Assembly: GCA_934418125.1 (NCBI GenBank) | Contig: CAKRWT010000013.1 | Span: 1-62,147, forward strand | Direction of reading: 5' to 3' | Source of the DNA: an uncultured Lachnospiraceae bacterium | GTDB taxonomy: Bacteria > Bacillota > Clostridia > Lachnospirales > Lachnospiraceae | DNA length: 62,147 nt | Part shown: in pieces, positions 34,380 through 43,485 of the stretch | Position numbering within the stretch: position 1 is the stretch's first letter | Layout of the letters: each line of letters starts with the position of its first letter | Notes under the pieces: generated by a model | The model's input: only the letters and a program-made list of their open reading frames with translations | What the model was told of the DNA's origin: nothing | Databases searched by the model: none | Made by a program: the position numbers and the translations under genes

Positions 34380-34407
34380 TGTCAAGTTCAACCCAACTTT
34401 TTTGACA
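34380..34407. promoter_or_regulatory. Palindrome with two opposed TTGACA boxes
   Basis: TGTCAAGTT (34380-34388) and AACTT..TTGACA (34395-34407) form a dyad around CAACCC with a two-base insertion. The outer hexamers are TTGACA on each strand. It lies in the 247-bp divergent gap between GH31 and the diguanylate cyclase gene and is a candidate operator. Good -10 boxes at the right distance were not found, so it may not be a promoter. Confidence 0.45.
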
Positions 34408-34516
34408 TAATATACGCACTTTATGGATACTGGCATTTTCACTTCTTATTCTATCGTATCTACCCGGAAAATCCAACAAACGATTCCACTATTTTTGTGA
34501 TATTTTACGAGATTGC

Positions 34517-34545
34517 TTGTAATAGTTTTCCCAATTTTGTACAAT
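34517..34545 (+). promoter_or_regulatory. Promoter of the LacI-like/GGDEF gene
   Basis: TTGTAA (34517-34522) and TACAAT (34540-34545) are exactly 17 bp apart, about 25 nt before GGAGGGG and the start codon. Confidence 0.65.
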
Positions 34546-34576
34546 ATTGATAGGTATTTATCGTAGGAGGGGTTTT

Positions 34577-36493
34577 ATGTATCATTCCAAAAAAATTGGT
34601 GTTTTTATCTCCCATATCATGGGATATTATCAGAAAAATGTATGTCAGGGAATTATTGATAAAGCATTGGAATATGGTTATTGCGCAGAAATCTTTGCCT
34701 CCATGGATGGTGAGAATCTGGGCGATTATGGATTAGGGGAAGAGAGCATCCTGAACATTCCAAATTATGAGGATATGAGCGGTATTATCTTCGCCGCAGA
34801 AACTTATCTGCAACCGGAATTAAAGGAAAAAATTTACCAGACCTTACAGCAGAACTGTTCCTGCCCCGTGGTGGAGATTGCCACCCTGCCGCAGCTTTTT
34901 CCTGCGGTTGCCATGGAAAACAATCTGCCGGTCAAGGATTTGACCAGCCATCTCATCCAAGAACACGGCTACCGGAATATTTGTTACTTAGGCTGTATGG
35001 ACGAGGCTTTCTTCTCGGACAAGCGGGAAGCCTGTTACCGGAAAGCAATGGAAGAAAACGGACTTCCCATTACCGATACTTCGGTCTATACCGGCACCTA
35101 TACGGCACATTCTGCTGCCGCTGCCCTGTCTTTCTTCCAGTCGGGGGATACCAGACCAGAGGCAGTTGTCTGCTATAATGACCGGATAGCACTGCTTCTT
35201 ATGGCAGCGGCTCTGGAAGCCGGTCTGAAACTACCGGAGGATTTGGCGATTACCGGCTGCGACCACACCGAAGAAGGACAGTATGCCACACCAGCCCTTA
35301 CCACCGTATCTTTCCCGGTCTATGAACTGGGCGGTGCCGCAGTGGAGAAACTTATCCATCTCTTACGAGCGGAACAGGCAGACTCCCTGACGCTGGTAAC
35401 TTCCCACATGGTCTGCGGCAATTCCTGTGGCTGCCACAGCCTTCCGGATTCCAATTCCATCTTCCTGGAGCAGAAGATGATGAACCGCATTGACTCCCTG
35501 GAAGAGTCCATTTTCAGTTCCATGAAAATGTCTGCTGCCTTCCAGAATATTACTGACATTGACGAAAGCATGGACTTATTGGAGACTTATGTCAAGACCA
35601 TTGACCACTGTACTGAGTTCTACCTGTGTCTGTACGCAGGCTGGGATTCCCTGTCACAGCATATTTTGGATTTGACTGACCATGAGGATACCCCGGAAAA
35701 TAATCCGGATGAAATTGCCCTGAAGCTTGGTCTGAAAGATGGAAAACGGCTGCCGGAATGCAGCTTTGCCAAACATTCCCTGCTGCCAGAGCATATCTAC
35801 CGCCATTCCGACTCTGCCTACCTGTACATTCCGCTCTTCTTCCAAAATAAGGAATTCGGGTACATTGCACTGGCTTATGAGAATAACCGCATTGACTACC
35901 ATTTCCAGCTGGTTCACTGGTTTATGAACATCAACCAGATGTTAAAGCGCATCAGTGATGCGAAGCGTACTTCTGTCCTGGTTTCCCATCTGGAAGAGAT
36001 TTACACGAAGGATGCCCTGACCGGGCTTTATAACAAACATGGTTATCTGCTCTACGAAGAACAGCTTCTGGCAGATGCCATTGCCCAGAGCAGCCCCGTG
36101 ACCTGCTTTATGTTTGATTTAAACCGTTTGAAATATATCAACGACACTTACGGACACAACGAAGGGGACTTCGCCATTCAGGTTATCGGACACGCCCTTT
36201 CCAGTGTCACGAAGGAAGAAGACATCTGCGCCCGCTTCAGCGGGGATGAATTCTACCTGCTGACGAAGGGCTACAGCGAAGAGGATGCCAAAGAGCTTAT
36301 CTCTCGTGTTTACAAGTATCTGCACAACTACAATAAGTTAAGCAACAAAGAATATACCATATCTGCCAGTGGCGGCTTTGCCCAATCCACCCCGGATATG
36401 GCATTGACAAGGGAACAGATTCAGACACTGTTCCGGCTGGCTGATGAACAGATGTATACCCAGAAGGAAATCTTCCACCGCCAGTCCGAATAG
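34577..36493 (+). CDS. Cytoplasmic sugar-sensing diguanylate cyclase (LacI-like PBP plus GGDEF)
   Basis: This 638-aa protein starts at ATG 34577, eight bases after GGAGGGG. Residues about 1-285 are a LacI/GalR-type periplasmic-binding fold (KKIGVFIS, IIFAAE, GYRNICYLGCMDEAFFSDKREACY, AVVCYNDRIALLLMAAALEAG, ITGCDHTEEG, LTTVSFPVYELG) without the N-terminal LacI helix-turn-helix. A Cys motif GNSCGCHS follows at about 293. A GAF-like middle region spans about 310-455. The C-terminal GGDEF domain (about 470-638) has SGDEF at about 555-559 and DLNRLKYINDTYGHNEGD, so cyclase activity is plausible. The inhibitory RxxD site upstream reads KEED, lacking the Arg. There is no signal peptide or membrane helix. 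It probably links an internal sugar to c-di-GMP. Confidence 0.9.
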   Translation: MYHSKKIGVFISHIMGYYQKNVCQGIIDKALEYGYCAEIFASMDGENLGDYGLGEESILNIPNYEDMSGIIFAAETYLQPELKEKIYQTLQQNCSCPVVEIATLPQLFPAVAMENNLPVKDLTSHLIQEHGYRNICYLGCMDEAFFSDKREACYRKAMEENGLPITDTSVYTGTYTAHSAAAALSFFQSGDTRPEAVVCYNDRIALLLMAAALEAGLKLPEDLAITGCDHTEEGQYATPALTTVSFPVYELGGAAVEKLIHLLRAEQADSLTLVTSHMVCGNSCGCHSLPDSNSIFLEQKMMNRIDSLEESIFSSMKMSAAFQNITDIDESMDLLETYVKTIDHCTEFYLCLYAGWDSLSQHILDLTDHEDTPENNPDEIALKLGLKDGKRLPECSFAKHSLLPEHIYRHSDSAYLYIPLFFQNKEFGYIALAYENNRIDYHFQLVHWFMNINQMLKRISDAKRTSVLVSHLEEIYTKDALTGLYNKHGYLLYEEQLLADAIAQSSPVTCFMFDLNRLKYINDTYGHNEGDFAIQVIGHALSSVTKEEDICARFSGDEFYLLTKGYSEEDAKELISRVYKYLHNYNKLSNKEYTISASGGFAQSTPDMALTREQIQTLFRLADEQMYTQKEIFHRQSE

Positions 36494-36503
36494 GTCATTT
36501 TCC

Positions 36504-37973
36504 CTATTCCCGGTTCATATTCTTACGGTACTCGCTGGGAGAAACCCCAAAGGTTGCCTTGAAAATTTTCATAAAATGTTTTTCATTATCATAACCAACC
36601 GCCTGGCTGATTTCGATAATTTTTAAATCGGTGTCAGCCAGCATTTTTTGTGCCTCTTTCATGCGGATATCTTTCAGGTAATTCACAAAGTTACTGCCCG
36701 TGTACTGTTTGAAGGAATAGGAAAACAGGGAATAATTCATGGAAACATAATTGGACACCACTGCCATATTCAAATCACTGGCAAAGCGCGCTTCAATGTA
36801 TTCCACCGCCTGCTTCATTTTCTTGGTATTTTTATTCAAATCAAACTGGTTATTTAACTTTTCGTGAAGCTGCATGACAAAGCCCATCAGCTTTTCCTGG
36901 TAGCTGTCGATGCAGTCCTCCTGTAAGATTTCCCGGCACTGCTTCAGTCCCTGTTCTTCTTCCTCCACCGCATTCCGGTAGGTATTCTCTATCTGCTCCA
37001 GAAAATCCAGCACACACTCTTCCAACTGTTCCTCGCTTATCCTGCCGTTCTTTACCTCTCCAAAAAGCTGTCGGAAACTCTTATCCAGTTCTTCGGTGCG
37101 GTCTGTCCCCAACAGTTGTACCCGCTGCATTCTGGCAGCACTTTCTGTCAGCTTCTCTGCCTCCCGCAGCAATCCTTCCGGAATATGTTCTGTTTCTTCC
37201 CCATACCGGCTCTCCTGCCGGTTCCTGGCAAAGGCAACCCTGCGCTCCTGCACCGCCTCCTGATAGGCTGTTTTCAGTTCCCGGAAGCCATGGTGCATGG
37301 CACTGATGCCGGTATAGGAATCTGCCAGTTCGTTCTTTAGCAGGATATTTAACTTCTCTTGTGGTACAATAAAAATCTCGCTGACTTCCATCTTCGGCAG
37401 ATAGATATAATTCTCGCCGGTGGCGTTCCTCCGTGCCTTTTCATTCCGGCAGCACACCGAGTAATCGCCCATGTCAAAATACGCGGCGTACTGTTCCTCT
37501 ATGGTCTGGATTTCCTCTTCCGGCATGCTTTCTGCCTGGATATAATGCTTTAACTGCTGATAGCCTATCTGCTGGCTCTTCCGTTCCTTTTCCTTCTGTT
37601 CTTCGATTTCCTGATTTAACTTCGTCAGGACAGCCGTGATTTTCTCCCTTTCGATGGGTTTTAAAATATACTCCCTCACCCCATTCCGCATCATTTCCAC
37701 GGCGTAGGAGAAATCGTCATAGCCGCTGATTGCCACGGTAACCGGAATATGCTCACATTCCTGCATCTTCTGCACCAGCTCGATACCGTCCATCTTTGGC
37801 ATCCGGATGTCCGTAAACATCACATCGATTTCCTGCTCCTTAATAACTTCCAGTGCCATCTCTCCATTGTTGCACTCTATAATAACATCTACCGGAACAC
37901 CGCTTCTCATAATCATCGTCTTGATACCCTGACGAATCATCTTCTCATCTTCCACAATCAGAACGGTCTTCAT
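36504..37973 (-). CDS. YesN-type response regulator (receiver plus AraC HTH)
   Basis: This 489-aa regulator has a receiver at about residues 1-120 (LIVEDEKMIRQG, phospho-acceptor Asp55 in MFTDIRMPKMDG, Lys in ILKPIEREK) and a long helical linker. A C-terminal AraC helix-turn-helix pair is at about 390-485 (MAVVSNYVSMNYSLFSYSFKQYTGSNF and IIEISQAVGYDNEKHFMKIFKATFGVSPSEYRK). GGAGGG precedes the start. It follows the kinase gene by 13 bp as the last gene of the binding protein-kinase-regulator operon and probably activates locus B. Confidence 0.93.
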   Translation of the reverse strand: MKTVLIVEDEKMIRQGIKTMIMRSGVPVDVIIECNNGEMALEVIKEQEIDVMFTDIRMPKMDGIELVQKMQECEHIPVTVAISGYDDFSYAVEMMRNGVREYILKPIEREKITAVLTKLNQEIEEQKEKERKSQQIGYQQLKHYIQAESMPEEEIQTIEEQYAAYFDMGDYSVCCRNEKARRNATGENYIYLPKMEVSEIFIVPQEKLNILLKNELADSYTGISAMHHGFRELKTAYQEAVQERRVAFARNRQESRYGEETEHIPEGLLREAEKLTESAARMQRVQLLGTDRTEELDKSFRQLFGEVKNGRISEEQLEECVLDFLEQIENTYRNAVEEEEQGLKQCREILQEDCIDSYQEKLMGFVMQLHEKLNNQFDLNKNTKKMKQAVEYIEARFASDLNMAVVSNYVSMNYSLFSYSFKQYTGSNFVNYLKDIRMKEAQKMLADTDLKIIEISQAVGYDNEKHFMKIFKATFGVSPSEYRKNMNRE

Positions 37974-37986
37974 CCTTATCCCTCCG

Positions 37987-39795
37987 TTACTCTATCTCTT
38001 CTCCCGCCTCCGGGTGTGTAATCGGAATTCTTACCCGAATCTTCGTATAGCACCCCAGTGCCGAATCAATGCCGATTCCATATTCTTCCCCGAAGGAAAT
38101 ATGGATACGGTCCTGCACGTTCTTTAGTCCGATACCATTGCCAGAGCCTCCATTGGAATCCAGTTCTCCTGCAATCTTTTTCTCAAGCCTCTCCACTTCC
38201 TCCTGGGACATGCCTCTTCCGGCATCGGTAATCTCGATAATACAGTCCTTGCCCTCTACAATTCCCTTGATATAGATGTTGGTATCCTCTGCCATCTGCT
38301 CGATACCATGATAAATCGCATTTTCCACAATCGGCTGTAGGGACATCTTGGGAATCTCCTGCTTCAATATCAGCTCCGGGATATTCAGGGAAAGATATAT
38401 CTCATAGTCAAACCGCAAGTTAATCAATGCCATGTAATTCTTAATATACTCCAGTTCCTGTTCCACCAGCACATTGTTGGATACCCACTTCATACTGTAG
38501 CGTAACAGTTTTCCCAGGGAGGTAACTGCATCGGAAATGGCATACTCTTCGTCAATCTCTGCCATCATTTTGATGGATTCTAATACATTGTAGATAAAAT
38601 GGGCGTTTATTTGATTCTGCAGAGCGCGGATTTCCGAATTCTTCACTAACATTTCCCGCTTCAGGTTATCGTCCATAAGCTGACGGATACGCTCTAACAT
38701 CTTATTAATCTGCGTTCCCAGCTCTCCCATTTCATCTTTCCCACAGTTTTCTATGACAACATGCAAATCCCCTTTCTGCACCTTACGGATGGATTTTAAT
38801 ATTTCATAGAACTGGCGCAGCAGCCGCTGCACTATCCAGTTGATGACGAAGGCAAGCCCTATCGTGAGAAGGAGCATCACTGCCACAAAAATATTCCGCA
38901 TCCGGTAAACACCATGAATGTTGTCCGTCACGTCCTTCACGCAGAACAGAGTTCCCGCCAGTTCCTTTACCGGCATCCCGGATACCACCAGGTTACGCCC
39001 CTCTGTCTTCAGATAAATGGTCTTAATCCCCTCTTCCACAGAAAGGCTTTCCAGAATCTGTGCCGATAAGTTCTCTACCTGTCTCTGGTCGGCATTTCCC
39101 AGGTAGAACTCTCCTGCATCGGTGTAGAAGAAACTCCACTCATTTTCAATTTCCTCATACAGACTGGGAAACATATTTTCCATCGTCATGGCAGCCTCTA
39201 TCGTACCCAGATTGCCATAGTCGCTGTCGGTAATCGGTGTGACCAAAGAGATTATCTTTCGGTTCTGGTTCATGGTATAGGCAGTAAAAATATTGTCATT
39301 ATAATTAAACTTCCACCCGGCGGTATTGCCGCCCGCCGCCCAGGGCTGCTTCTGCATACGGGATGCCTTGTATAGAATGGGCATCATTTCCTGCACGTTG
39401 TCATTGTCTGCATACACCCGGACTCCATAAAGAAGCGGGTTATTATTCACCAGCCGTTCCAGCGGGGCAACGGTGCCGTTCTTAAAATCAATCCACTCCT
39501 GGGTCGTCATCTCCTGCCCCTTTACTCCCTGCCGCAGGGCATCCAGAAGTCCTTCATCCGATAAAAAGAACTGGGTCGACATATTGATGGAATCAATCTT
39601 CGTGGCAATGGCATCCTGACTGCGCTTCATGGTATATTCCATATAGTTCAGGTTCTCATCGATTACGTTCTGCTCCATGGTATAGAACAGAATCCCTGCG
39701 AAAATCCCGATAGGAATCAGGGTAAACAGAATAATAATCGCAGTAAACTTTATGTTCAGTTTGGCGTTTTTAAAAACTTCCTTCACTCTTTTCAT
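37987..39795 (-). CDS. YesM-type sensor histidine kinase
   Basis: This 602-aa kinase has membrane helices at about residues 16-38 and 302-322, with an extracellular dCache-like sensor of about 260 residues between them. A HAMP domain is at about 322-375. The His_kinase domain has the acceptor in QNQINAHFIYN (His399), with Ala in place of the common Pro. The HATPase domain has QPIVENAIYHGIEQ and GNGIGLKNVQDR. Its ATG overlaps the binding-protein stop codon by four bases (ATGA), so binding protein, kinase and regulator are translated together, as for a three-component sensor. Confidence 0.94.
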   Translation of the reverse strand: MKRVKEVFKNAKLNIKFTAIIILFTLIPIGIFAGILFYTMEQNVIDENLNYMEYTMKRSQDAIATKIDSINMSTQFFLSDEGLLDALRQGVKGQEMTTQEWIDFKNGTVAPLERLVNNNPLLYGVRVYADNDNVQEMMPILYKASRMQKQPWAAGGNTAGWKFNYNDNIFTAYTMNQNRKIISLVTPITDSDYGNLGTIEAAMTMENMFPSLYEEIENEWSFFYTDAGEFYLGNADQRQVENLSAQILESLSVEEGIKTIYLKTEGRNLVVSGMPVKELAGTLFCVKDVTDNIHGVYRMRNIFVAVMLLLTIGLAFVINWIVQRLLRQFYEILKSIRKVQKGDLHVVIENCGKDEMGELGTQINKMLERIRQLMDDNLKREMLVKNSEIRALQNQINAHFIYNVLESIKMMAEIDEEYAISDAVTSLGKLLRYSMKWVSNNVLVEQELEYIKNYMALINLRFDYEIYLSLNIPELILKQEIPKMSLQPIVENAIYHGIEQMAEDTNIYIKGIVEGKDCIIEITDAGRGMSQEEVERLEKKIAGELDSNGGSGNGIGLKNVQDRIHISFGEEYGIGIDSALGCYTKIRVRIPITHPEAGEEIE

Positions 39796-41399
39796 TCATC
39801 CATTCCAAGCTTCTCTTTTGCTTCTTTCATCAATACCGTCTTGGCATCTATTACCTTCTCATAGCCCATGGCATCCCGCTCCTTACAGAACTGCGCAAAC
39901 AGGCTGTCAAATTCCTGCTCGGTGGGGGCTAACAGTAACTGCGGCAGGGTTTCTCCCCACAACTTGCTTATCTTATCATTGGCACTCTCTTCTTCGGAAC
40001 CCATAGGCAGGTAGGAATCATACTGTCCATTATAATAGGTATATTTGGCTGCCCATTGCTCCAACTGCTCCATGGCTGATCCGGGGGCCGGCTGCCAGGC
40101 AAGCTGCATGACATTGTTCTGTAACATCCAGTAAGTGTCATCTGCCCCATATAACTGGTCGTAGGTTGTCCGGTCCGTATCCAGAATCTCCTTGACTTCC
40201 TCTTTTAACACAGGCTTGCCGTCTACCATATCGTAGGTAACGCCCTCCACGCCTAGATAAATCATCTTCTGTCCATGTTCACTTATCATATAGTCCAGGA
40301 ATTTCATCGCCCGTTCCGGGTCTTTGCAGTTTCTGGATATCATGGTAACCGTCCAGCCGTTCAGGTTGGAGACAGTCAGGGTAGGGTCATCTTTCTGTTC
40401 ATTCCGGGGTCCTTCCGCTGCCAGATAGATGCGCTCCGGATGATTGACATAGAGGGTCTTCTGCTGCGACATAATGTCCGAGTACTGATAAATCATGCAG
40501 AAATACCGTCCCTGTGCCAGTTTCTCTTCCATTTGGGTTCTCGTATCCACGAAAATGTCATTGGCTAACAGCCCTTCTTCCCCTAACTGGCGGAACATTT
40601 TCAGCCAGGTCACGTATTCCGGGTCGGTATACCGGTCATAGATTCTGCCATTCTTCTCCCAGGGAATCGCCAGGAAATTCATCAGATAACTGTCAAAGGA
40701 CACATTGCCGCCACTGTCAAACACATGGGCTCCTATCGGAATCAATGGCTCCCCATCCACCTCTGGGAATTCTTCTGCTGCTTTTCTTACAGCATCTGCA
40801 AAGCCCTCCGGCGTACTCATATCGGGGCTTCCGATGGCTTCATAGATATCTTTACGCACCAGAAATGTCTGGTTTGATGTAATTTTGTCATTTTCCTCCA
40901 AATCCTGTGGGGATATCGTAGAATTCGGATACCCGTAGATATTGCCGTCCTCCATGGTATACCAGTTTACCACCGCCGGGTCGGATACCTCCCAGAAATA
41001 AGTATCATATTCCTCTGCCAGTTCGTTTAACGGATAAACCATCCCTTCACTTATCAACTGGTTGACCTGTGGCTCCCAGAACCCCAACGTAATCAAATCC
41101 GGCAGGGAATCCGAGGCAATCAGCGAATTTAGCTTCTCTGTCTCATTACCCATCGGGGTTACGAAGTTAATATTTACGCCGGTTTCCTCTGTGATAGTCC
41201 GGGAGACCAGATTCTCCCCCCAGGGAGTGGCAAACCAGGAATAATTCACATACCAGTCCAGTGTGATTTCCGGTTCGTCTGCCGTATCCTTCCCCTCCTG
41301 TATTTGAACGGTTTCTTCTGTCTCTTTTGTGGCTGCACAGGCACACAGCAGGGTGCCCGCCAGCAGAATCATACCCATGGTTACTTTTTTCTTCTTCAT
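39792..41399 (-). CDS. Extracellular solute-binding lipoprotein, likely sensory
   Basis: This 535-aa LplA-like binding protein has a signal peptide with lipobox LLCAC (Cys about residue 20) and a short acidic linker. The mature domain holds LDWYVNYSWFATPWGENLVSRTITEETGVNINF, SDSLPDLITLG and a C-terminal MLQNNVMQLAWQPAPGS. Genes of this kind normally sit beside permeases. This one is instead fused by a 4-base overlap to a histidine kinase and regulator, and the permease set downstream has its own binding protein at 43486. I infer that it presents ligand to the kinase's extracellular domain. It could equally serve a distant permease pair. Confidence 0.88.
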   Translation of the reverse strand: MKKKKVTMGMILLAGTLLCACAATKETEETVQIQEGKDTADEPEITLDWYVNYSWFATPWGENLVSRTITEETGVNINFVTPMGNETEKLNSLIASDSLPDLITLGFWEPQVNQLISEGMVYPLNELAEEYDTYFWEVSDPAVVNWYTMEDGNIYGYPNSTISPQDLEENDKITSNQTFLVRKDIYEAIGSPDMSTPEGFADAVRKAAEEFPEVDGEPLIPIGAHVFDSGGNVSFDSYLMNFLAIPWEKNGRIYDRYTDPEYVTWLKMFRQLGEEGLLANDIFVDTRTQMEEKLAQGRYFCMIYQYSDIMSQQKTLYVNHPERIYLAAEGPRNEQKDDPTLTVSNLNGWTVTMISRNCKDPERAMKFLDYMISEHGQKMIYLGVEGVTYDMVDGKPVLKEEVKEILDTDRTTYDQLYGADDTYWMLQNNVMQLAWQPAPGSAMEQLEQWAAKYTYYNGQYDSYLPMGSEEESANDKISKLWGETLPQLLLAPTEQEFDSLFAQFCKERDAMGYEKVIDAKTVLMKEAKEKLGMDE

Positions 41400-41515
41400 G
41401 CTTTCTCTTTCCTGTCTTACTTTCCGATGGACCTTACGCCAGGTACTTTTTTTCTTCTATACTGCCTTTATCATACCATATTCTACTTTTTTCGTGGTAA
41501 TTATTTAGCGCATGG

Positions 41516-41546
41516 GAAAAGGCGTTGCCCTTATGGAACAACGCCT
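41516..41546 (-). terminator. Terminator of the locus B importer operon
   Basis: On the minus strand AGGCGTTG (41546-41539) pairs with CAACGCCT (41527-41520), followed by TTTT then CCC. It lies 33 nt after the permease stop codon. Confidence 0.8.
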
Positions 41547-41578
41547 CGTAAAAAAGTATGGAATCTTATATATTGCTT

Positions 41579-42412
41579 TTACTCCTTTACCGCACCGGCA
41601 GAAATACTGCTGATGATATATTTGGAGAAGAAAGCAAATACAAGCAAAATAGGGATGACAGAAATTGCTACTGCCAGATAAATTGCTCCCTGATTCGATT
41701 GAATATCTGTTGATGCCTTTAGGGTAGCCATCATAACAGGTAAGGTAAATTTCTCATTCTTGTTTAAGATAATCATCGGTGTCAGGTAACTGTTCCAGGA
41801 ACCGATGAAGCCCATAATGGACATGGTCGCAATACCAGGGGACATAATCGGTAAGCCGATTCTGTGAAAAATATGTAATTCCCCGGCTCCGTCAATGCGG
41901 GCTGCCTCAATCAGGGACATCGGCATGACGGATAACACATACTGCCGTAAGAAGAATACCGTACCCGGTGCTGCAACTGCAGGTAAAATAAGTGGTATAT
42001 AGGAGTTAATCAGATGTAACTTGGTACATAAGTTATAGAATCCGATTAAGCCTAACTGTCCCGGTATCATCATGAATACCAGTATGACCGTAAATAAAAC
42101 CTTGTTGCCCTTGAACTTATACATTGCCAGTCCATATGCCGTCAGTGCTGAGAAATAGGCGGTCAGAAGCGTTGCCGGTACTGCTACCAGCAAACTGTTC
42201 CAGATGCCTTTAAACAGATTGAAATAACTGAATACGGTGTCCCAGTTCTGTTTCAGGTAACTGCTCGGAATCAACGTAAAGGACTTTACGATTTCCGTAC
42301 CGCTTCTGGTGGCATTTACCATCATCAGCAGGAAGGGGAACATACAGGCTGCCCCAAGCAGGATTAACAGGAAATAGAGGATTCCTTTTTTGACTTTATA
42401 ACTTGTTCCCAT
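41579..42412 (-). CDS. CUT1 sugar ABC transporter permease (MalG-type)
   Basis: This 277-aa permease has six membrane helices, the EAA loop SLIEAARIDGAGELHIFHRIGLPIMSPG (about residues 170-197) and the short C-terminus SSISAGAVKE typical of the MalG/AraQ branch. AGGAGG precedes the start, and it begins 4 bp after the partner permease stop. It is the last gene of the importer operon 44910-41579. Confidence 0.95.
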   Translation of the reverse strand: MGTSYKVKKGILYFLLILLGAACMFPFLLMMVNATRSGTEIVKSFTLIPSSYLKQNWDTVFSYFNLFKGIWNSLLVAVPATLLTAYFSALTAYGLAMYKFKGNKVLFTVILVFMMIPGQLGLIGFYNLCTKLHLINSYIPLILPAVAAPGTVFFLRQYVLSVMPMSLIEAARIDGAGELHIFHRIGLPIMSPGIATMSIMGFIGSWNSYLTPMIILNKNEKFTLPVMMATLKASTDIQSNQGAIYLAVAISVIPILLVFAFFSKYIISSISAGAVKE

Positions 42413-42416
42413 ATTC

Positions 42417-43343
42417 TCAGTCCTCCTTTCCGTTGAATATCTTCAGTTGGGCAATGGATACCGCCAGGATAATTAAGAAGATGACATACGCAATCGCCGA
42501 TGCGTATCCTGTCTGCGTTGTTCCTGTGGTAAATCCAAATTTATACAGATACATTACAACTGTGTATACAGAGTTATAAGCTGCGCTTGTGGTCTCTGCC
42601 ATCAGGAAGGGCAGGTCAAACATCTGTAAACCACCAATCAGGGATGTGATTGCCACATATAATAAGATTGGTTTTAACAATGGTAATGTGATTTTTCCAA
42701 ATACTGTCCATCTGCCGGCACCGTCAATCGCCGCTGCCTCGAAATAATCCTTGGAAATTCCCTGTACACCTGCCATCAGCATGATGAAGGAATTACCAAA
42801 CCACATCCAGGAACTGATAACTGCAATGGTTGTTCCTGCTGTGCTGGAAGACCCCAACCAGTCTACCGGGTTGTAGGATACTCCAAATACTCTATAAATT
42901 ACTGCGATAATCTGGTTAAACGTACCATACCGCCAGTCTAATAATGTCTTGAATAAGAAAGAAATGGAGGTTGCTGCAATCAGGTTTGGTAAGTAGTAAA
43001 CCACTCTGAAAATAGCAAGTCCTTTTATCTTATATTTAATATCGCTGAATACAATCGTCAGTAAGAATGCCAGTCCTAACTGCAATACAATATTCACGCC
43101 CCAGATTCTTACCGTGTTCCAGAGACCCCTCCAGAAAAACTTATCTTTAAAAACCCTTATATAATTGTCAAACCAAACCCAGGATGTCTCCCCAACACCT
43201 GCGATTTTGGCGTTTGTAAAACTGAAATATAACGTTCTGAGTACCGGATAAATGCTAAAGATACAAAATACAACCACGAATGGCAGTACGAAAAGATATC
43301 CAGAATTATCATAGCTCTTTAACCCACTTTTCTTCTTTCCCAT
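42417..43343 (-). CDS. CUT1 sugar ABC transporter permease (MalF-type)
   Basis: This 308-aa permease has six membrane helices and the EAA loop YFEAAAIDGAGRWTVFGKITLPLLKP (about residues 196-221). The N-terminus is Lys-rich, then GYLFVLPFVVVFCIFSIYPVLRTLYFSF, the usual MalF/UgpA-type beginning. It follows the binding-protein gene after a 142-bp gap containing a strong hairpin. It pairs with the MalG-type permease encoded next. Confidence 0.95.
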   Translation of the reverse strand: MGKKKSGLKSYDNSGYLFVLPFVVVFCIFSIYPVLRTLYFSFTNAKIAGVGETSWVWFDNYIRVFKDKFFWRGLWNTVRIWGVNIVLQLGLAFLLTIVFSDIKYKIKGLAIFRVVYYLPNLIAATSISFLFKTLLDWRYGTFNQIIAVIYRVFGVSYNPVDWLGSSSTAGTTIAVISSWMWFGNSFIMLMAGVQGISKDYFEAAAIDGAGRWTVFGKITLPLLKPILLYVAITSLIGGLQMFDLPFLMAETTSAAYNSVYTVVMYLYKFGFTTGTTQTGYASAIAYVIFLIILAVSIAQLKIFNGKED

Positions 43344-43401
43344 ACTTTTCTTCTCCTATTCCTTGTAACCCTTCCACAGAAAATCTGCTCAATGTTATAT
43401 C

Positions 43402-43440
43402 GGTCTGTATCAAAGCCCGCCATGGGCTTTGATGCAGACC
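43402..43440 (-). other. 17-bp intercistronic hairpin after the binding protein gene
   Basis: Bases 43402-43418 and 43424-43440 pair over 17 bp (one G-T) around a 5-base loop. No T-tract follows on the minus strand. This is the position where many importer operons carry a hairpin that protects the binding-protein mRNA from 3' decay, giving more binding protein than permease. Confidence 0.7.
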
Positions 43441-43485
43441 TGATATTGTCAATTTCCCTTTTACTTTTTATGACGTTTCACTCTC

